NCBI RefSeq assembly: GCF_022024275.1
Contig: NZ_CP091804.1
Coordinates: 2,250,501 to 2,314,500, forward strand
Length of the DNA: 64,000 nucleotides
From: Sphingopyxis sp. BSN-002
GTDB lineage: Bacteria; Pseudomonadota; Alphaproteobacteria; Sphingomonadales; Sphingomonadaceae
Direction: 5' to 3'
Below, one piece after another: positions 60,109-64,000 of this stretch; the stretch's first letter is position 1; each line of letters starts with the position of its first letter. The position numbers were made by a program, and so were the translations under genes. The notes under the pieces were generated by a model. The model saw nothing but the letters and a program-made list of their open reading frames with translations. It was not told the origin of the DNA and did no database searches.

Positions 60109-60894
60109 ATGAGCTTCGGTGCCCTTCACGTCGCACGGACCGGTCTGGATGCCCAGGGCTTCCGCATGCAGGTCATTGCGAACAACCTCGCCAACGTGAA
60201 CACGACGGGGTTCAAGCGCGACCGCGCGAGCTTCGAGACGCTGAGCTATCAGATGATGACGCAGGCGGGGACGCCGTCGTCGGCGGAAAACCGCTATGCG
60301 ACCGGTCTCAATCTCGGCACCGGCGTCACGATCTCGGGCACCGCGCGCATCGATACGCAAGGCACGTTCGCAACCACGGGCAACGGCCTCGACGTTGCGA
60401 TCGACGGCGCCGGCTATTTTCAGGTCCAGATGCCCGACGGGCGTATCGGCTACACCCGCGCCGGCAATTTCGGCCGCTCGCCAGAGGGCGTGCTGGTTAC
60501 CTCGGACGGCAAGCCCGTCCAGCCGCAGATCCAGATCGCCGAGGACGCGACGAACGTGTCGATCGGCGCCGACGGTACCGTCTCGGCGACCGGCCCCGAC
60601 GGTACGCTCACCGAACTCGGCCGCATCGAACTTGCGCGTTTCGCCAATCCGGCGGGGCTGCAGGCGATCGGCAACAATCTGCTCGTCGAGACGCAGGCTT
60701 CGGGCGCGCCGCAGGTCGGTGCCGCCGGCGAAGAAGGCCGCGGCAGCCTGCGCGGCGGAATGCTCGAGGGATCGAACGTCAACGTCGTCGAGGAACTCGT
60801 CGACATGATCGAGACGCAGCGCGCCTATGAGGTCAATTCCAAGATGATCTCGGCCACCGACGAGATGATGAAAAATGCCGCGCAAACTCTGTAA
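60109..60894 (+). CDS. flgG: Flagellar distal rod protein FlgG
   Basis: A 261-residue distal rod protein, the expected size. N-terminal LHVARTGLDAQGFRMQVIANNLANVNTTGFKRDRASFETLSYQ is the FlgG signature, with VDGAGYFQVQMPDGRIGYTRAGNF in the middle and VNVVEELVDMIETQRAYEVNSKMISATDEMM at the end. It overlaps flgH by 20 bases. Confidence 0.96.
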   Translation: MSFGALHVARTGLDAQGFRMQVIANNLANVNTTGFKRDRASFETLSYQMMTQAGTPSSAENRYATGLNLGTGVTISGTARIDTQGTFATTGNGLDVAIDGAGYFQVQMPDGRIGYTRAGNFGRSPEGVLVTSDGKPVQPQIQIAEDATNVSIGADGTVSATGPDGTLTELGRIELARFANPAGLQAIGNNLLVETQASGAPQVGAAGEEGRGSLRGGMLEGSNVNVVEELVDMIETQRAYEVNSKMISATDEMMKNAAQTL

Positions 60895-61534
60895 CCTCGG
60901 CCTGATCGCGCTTGCGCTCGCGGCGGCTCCTGCCGCCGCGAAGGACAAGGTCGCGCCCGACGCCTTTTCCGTGTCGCTGTCCGCGCCGCCCCCGCCGCCG
61001 CCGGCGAACGGGTCGATCTTCCAGGGCGGCTACACGCCGCTCACCTCGGGCGGTCGCGCGGGACAGGTCGGCGACATCATCACGATCCAGCTCGTCGAGC
61101 GCACCGCCGCGACGAAGAGCAACGCCGCGAACATGCAGCGCGACGGCAGCGTCGGGCTCACCCCGCCGGCGACCGGCCCGCTGTCGCTCTTCAACCCGAG
61201 CGATGTCGGCGCGAGCGGCAATCAGGCTTTCAAGGGCAAGGGCGACGCCTCGCAGTCGAATGCGCTGTCGGGCGAGGTCAGCGTGACCGTCGCCGCCGTC
61301 TATCCGAACGGTACGATGCTCGTGAAGGGCGAGAAGCTGCTGACGCTCAACCGCGGCGACGAACGCGTCCAGATCTCCGGCATCGTCCGCGCGATCGACG
61401 TCAGTCCCGACAACCGCGTCCTGTCGACCCGGGTCGCCAACGCCAACATCCGGTACGTGGGCAAGGGCGAGATTGCGCGCGCCAGCAAGCAAGGCTGGCT
61501 GCAGCGCTTCTTCTCGATCATCAGCCCCTTCTGA
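60875..61534 (+). CDS. flgH: Flagellar L-ring protein FlgH, without lipobox
   Basis: A 219-residue L-ring protein. The family core is clear (SGGRAGQVGDIITIQLVERTAATKSNA, LSGEVSVTVAAVYPNGTMLVKGEKLLTLNRGDERVQISGIVRAIDVSPDNRVLSTRVANANIRYVGKGEIA). FlgH is normally a lipoprotein. Here the leader MPRKLCNLGLIALALAAAPAAAKDK has its only Cys before the hydrophobic core and ends in AAAPAAAK, so it looks like a signal peptidase I leader with no Cys acylation site. It overlaps flgG by 20 bases. Confidence 0.9.
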   Translation: MPRKLCNLGLIALALAAAPAAAKDKVAPDAFSVSLSAPPPPPPANGSIFQGGYTPLTSGGRAGQVGDIITIQLVERTAATKSNAANMQRDGSVGLTPPATGPLSLFNPSDVGASGNQAFKGKGDASQSNALSGEVSVTVAAVYPNGTMLVKGEKLLTLNRGDERVQISGIVRAIDVSPDNRVLSTRVANANIRYVGKGEIARASKQGWLQRFFSIISPF

Positions 61535-61547
61535 AGAGGATAATGAA

Positions 61548-62657
61548 GTGACCAAGCGTCCGACCCTCGTCACCTTCCTGCTGCTGCTTCTGGCAAGCCT
61601 TGGCTATTCCGCACCGGCGCATGCCGAGCGGATCAAGGATATGGGCCAGTTCCAGGGCCTGCGCGCGAACCAGCTCACCGGCTATGGCCTCGTCGTCGGC
61701 CTTGCGGGCACGGGCGACGACAGCCTCGACTATTCGACGCTGGGGATGAAGGGCGCGGTGTCGCGCTTCGGCCTCACCCTGCCGGCGGGCGTCAATCCGG
61801 CGCTGAAGAATGCCGCGGCGGTGATGATCACCGCCGAACTGCCGCCTTTCGCGAAGCCCGGCCAGCGTCTCGATGTGACCGTTTCGGCGATCGGCAAGGC
61901 AAAGTCGCTTCGCGGCGGTACGCTCGTCCTCGCGCCGCTCTATGGCGCCGACGGACAGATTTATGCGATGGTGCAGGGCAACCTCGTCATCGGCGGCCTT
62001 GGCGTCGATGCCGCCGACGGATCGAAGCTGACGGTCAATGTGCCGTCGAGTGGCCGCATCGCCGGTGGTGCGACGGTCGAACGTGCGGTCGATACCGGCT
62101 TTGCTACGGGCGACCAGCTGACCTTCAACCTCCACCAGTTCGACGCGACCAACGCGCAGCGCGTTGCCGACGCGATCAACAAGGCCATGCCTGGGACTGC
62201 GGTCATGCTCGACGGCGCCAGCATCGCGATCCGGGCGGGCGGTGGCGGCGACGAACGCATGCGGCTGATGTCCCGAATCGAGAATCTCGACGTAATCCGG
62301 GCCGAACCGCCGGCGAAAGTAATTGTTAATGCCCGGACCGGAACGGTCGTTATCAACGGCGCGGTCCGTGTCGGTACCGCGGCGGTGTCGCAGGGCAAGC
62401 TCACCGTCTCGATCAAGGAATCGCCGACCGTCGTCCAGCCCGCGCCCTTCAGTCGCGGCGAAACAGCGGTGGAACAGTCGAGCGATATCGCCGTCGACCA
62501 GGAATATCGTCCGATGATCATGGTGAAACCGACTGCCTCGCTCTCCCAGCTCGTCGATGCGATCAATCGCATGGGCGTTCCTCCCGGCGACCTTGTCGCC
62601 ATCCTCGAAGCGCTGAGCCAGGCCGGCGCGCTGACTGCGGAACTGGTGATCATATGA
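61548..62657 (+). CDS. flgI: Flagellar P-ring protein FlgI
   Basis: A 369-residue P-ring protein of normal length. The GTG at 61548, after GAAGAGGA, starts a signal peptide ending APAHA. The mature start ERIKDMGQFQGLRANQLTGYGLVVGLAGTGDD is diagnostic. The C-terminus is MGVPPGDLVAILEALSQAGALTAELVII. It lies in the peptidoglycan layer, with FlgA as chaperone. It overlaps the rod-binding gene by 4 bases (ATGA). Confidence 0.95.
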   Translation: MTKRPTLVTFLLLLLASLGYSAPAHAERIKDMGQFQGLRANQLTGYGLVVGLAGTGDDSLDYSTLGMKGAVSRFGLTLPAGVNPALKNAAAVMITAELPPFAKPGQRLDVTVSAIGKAKSLRGGTLVLAPLYGADGQIYAMVQGNLVIGGLGVDAADGSKLTVNVPSSGRIAGGATVERAVDTGFATGDQLTFNLHQFDATNAQRVADAINKAMPGTAVMLDGASIAIRAGGGGDERMRLMSRIENLDVIRAEPPAKVIVNARTGTVVINGAVRVGTAAVSQGKLTVSIKESPTVVQPAPFSRGETAVEQSSDIAVDQEYRPMIMVKPTASLSQLVDAINRMGVPPGDLVAILEALSQAGALTAELVII

Positions 62658-62965
62658 CGACGCCCATTTCTTCGATCGGATCGACGACCCCGGCCCCCGC
62701 GGCAGCGGGGGGCGGCGACGGCGGGCTGCGCAAGGCGGCCGAGGCCTTCGAGGCGGTGATCCTGCGCCAGCTGATGGCCTCGATGCGGCAGGCGAAGCTC
62801 GGCGACGATATCTTCGGATCGAGCGCGACCGACAATTTCCGCGAGATGGCCGATGCCAAGACCGCGGACTCGATGGCCTCGCTTCGCCAGTTCGGGATCG
62901 CCGACATGGTCGAGGCACAGCTTCGCGGCCGCGTCGCCGCTGCCGGCACCGGAGGCGTCCAGTGA
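62654..62965 (+). CDS. flgJ: Rod-binding protein (FlgJ N-terminal domain only)
   Basis: A 103-residue protein matching only the N-terminal rod-capping part of FlgJ (LRKAAEAFEAVILRQLMASMRQAKLGDDIFGSSATDNFREMADAKTADSMASLRQFGIADMV). It has no muramidase domain; the peptidoglycan-cutting function is probably supplied by the transglycosylase at 54957. It overlaps flgI and flgK (GTGA). Confidence 0.88.
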   Translation: MTTPISSIGSTTPAPAAAGGGDGGLRKAAEAFEAVILRQLMASMRQAKLGDDIFGSSATDNFREMADAKTADSMASLRQFGIADMVEAQLRGRVAAAGTGGVQ

Positions 62966-64000
62966 GCGACCTTCTCAGCATCGGCTATACCGGTCTGCGC
63001 GCCTATTCGAAGGCGCTGTCGACCGTCGGCGACAATATTGCGAACGCGCAGACGCCGGGCTATGCCCGGCGCCGGCTCGAACTCGCCGAAGTCCCCGGGG
63101 GCACCAACATGGTGCTCTATCGCGGCACGACCTCGCCGGGCGGCGTCGATATCAAGGGTGTTGTGCGCTCGGTCGACCAGTGGCTGATCAACGACGCGCG
63201 CATATCGTCGGGCGATTCCGAACGCGCCGCTGCAAAGCTCGACTGGATGAACCGCGTCGAAAGCGCCCTCAGCGACGATACCAACGGCATCAAGACCGCG
63301 CTCACCAAACTATACACGACCGCCGACCAGCTGACCGCCGACCCGGCCAACCCGACGCTGCGCGCGCAGTTCCTGCAGGCGGCGAGCGACGTCGCCGCAG
63401 GCTTCCAGACCGCCGCCAGCCGGCTGTCGAGCCTTTCCGAGGGGACCGCCGCAGCGGCGACCGACGGGGTGTCGCAGTTCAACACCAATCTGAACGCGCT
63501 CGAACAGATCAACGTCGGCCTGCGCAAGGCGCGCGACGGCTCGACCAACCAGGCTGCGCTGATGGACGAACGCGACCGGTTGCTCGACCAGCTGTCGTCG
63601 CAGGCCGGCGTCAGCGCCACCTTCGACGACCATGGCGCGGTGACGCTGCGCGCGACGGGCAGCGGCGACCTGCTGGTCGGTGGCGGCGTCGTGACCCCGA
63701 TCGCGATGACGACGGCGGCCGACGGGCGTGTTTCCTACACGATCGGCGGTTCGCCCTTTCCGAATGCCACCGGCTCGCTCGCGGGCTTCGCCGAAGCGTC
63801 GAACCATATCGCCGACCAGCGCGCCGGGCTCGATACGATGGCGACGCAGTTTGCGACCCAGCTCAACACCGCCCATCAGGCGGGGGTCGACGCGAACGGC
63901 AATCCCGGACAGCCGCTCTTCACGGGTACCAGCGCGGCGACGCTGAGCGCGACCGCGCTCACGGCAAGCCAGGTCGCGGCCGCGACGCCGACTTCGACGA
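62962..64000 (+). CDS. flgK: Hook-filament junction protein FlgK, partial at window end
   Basis: The first 346 residues of FlgK. The GTG at 62962 overlaps the flgJ stop (GTGA) and starts MSDLLSIGYTGLRAYSKALSTVGDNIANAQTPGYARRR, the HAP1 D0 signature. LYTTADQLTADPANPTLRAQFLQAASDVAAGFQ and AALMDERDRLLDQLSSQAGV follow, both typical of FlgK. The reading frame is open to base 64000, so the C-terminus lies outside the window. It is the last visible gene of the flgB operon. Confidence 0.93.
   Translation, partial: MSDLLSIGYTGLRAYSKALSTVGDNIANAQTPGYARRRLELAEVPGGTNMVLYRGTTSPGGVDIKGVVRSVDQWLINDARISSGDSERAAAKLDWMNRVESALSDDTNGIKTALTKLYTTADQLTADPANPTLRAQFLQAASDVAAGFQTAASRLSSLSEGTAAAATDGVSQFNTNLNALEQINVGLRKARDGSTNQAALMDERDRLLDQLSSQAGVSATFDDHGAVTLRATGSGDLLVGGGVVTPIAMTTAADGRVSYTIGGSPFPNATGSLAGFAEASNHIADQRAGLDTMATQFATQLNTAHQAGVDANGNPGQPLFTGTSAATLSATALTASQVAAATPTST

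Noticed and set aside
1..64000. CRISPR arrays, insertion sequences, rRNA genes and riboswitches
   Set aside because: No regularly spaced repeats, transposase genes, rRNA segments or recognised riboswitch cores were seen on either strand.

Overview
The window looks like a high-GC alphaproteobacterial chromosome, most likely order Sphingomonadales (Sphingopyxis or Sphingomonas type). This is inferred from the TonB receptor families, the small LuxR-HTH plus membrane-helix protein, the spore-coat-U-like pilus operon and the gene style. No rRNA or intact tRNA was seen, so the assignment is not proven. Most gene starts were chosen from ribosome binding sites, translational overlaps (ATGA, GTGA, TGATG) and signal peptides.

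Layout. (1) 1-2098: edge of an integrated element, with an AlpA-like DNA-binding protein, a tyrosine integrase and the 3' half of a tRNA-Arg gene left as an attachment-site scar. (2) 2188-27024: a locus that reads as a complete phytate (inositol hexakisphosphate) utilisation system. It holds a TonB receptor, a histidine acid phytase, a PepSY protein with a PhoP/PhoQ-like two-component pair, a second TonB receptor, inositol dehydrogenase iolG, an RpiR regulator, the operon iolC(-DUF2090)-iolD-iolE-iolB-mmsA, an operon of an organophosphate:phosphate-antiporter-like transporter, a PhoD-type phosphatase, a small HTH protein and a second Gfo/Idh/MocA dehydrogenase, then divergent inositol monophosphatase and a two-domain beta-propeller phytase. 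(3) 27100-32623: a DauA-like FAD oxidoreductase, a CPA1 Na+/H+ antiporter, a LysR regulator and two short-chain dehydrogenases. (4) 32884-38987: a chaperone-usher pilus cluster. (5) 39506-41757: ferredoxin-NADP reductase, a conserved hypothetical and a class I glutamine amidotransferase. (6) 41763-49879: a TetR regulator and a NodT/HlyD/EmrB tripartite efflux operon containing a 47-residue membrane protein, then a large secreted Tyr/Gly-rich protein. (7) 50184-52064: a membrane-tethered LuxR protein, two hypotheticals and a MarR regulator. (8) 52104-64000: flagellar genes, leftward fliA, flhA, a lytic transglycosylase, a FlgN-like protein, flgM and flgA, and rightward flgBCDEFGHIJK (flgK runs off the end).

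How the phytate genes could work together (inference). Phytate crosses the outer membrane through TonB receptors. Two unrelated phytases plus a PhoD-type phosphatase strip phosphates in the periplasm. The antiporter-like protein may import a lower inositol phosphate in exchange for phosphate. Cytoplasmic inositol monophosphatase then releases myo-inositol, and IolG/E/D/B/C and MmsA convert it to central metabolites. Two shared DNA motifs support coordinated control. TGTCAG-N5-TGTCAG, with the geometry of a PhoP box, occurs at the two TonB receptors and at the phytase/two-component intergenic region. TGGAATAAAT (three exact copies plus variants) lies at six promoters of the locus and is a candidate operator for the RpiR protein.

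The flagellar part carries three sigma-54-type promoters (TGGCAC-N5-TTGC class) placed exactly before the three transcription units, and unusually short hook (FlgE) and hook-cap (FlgD) proteins.
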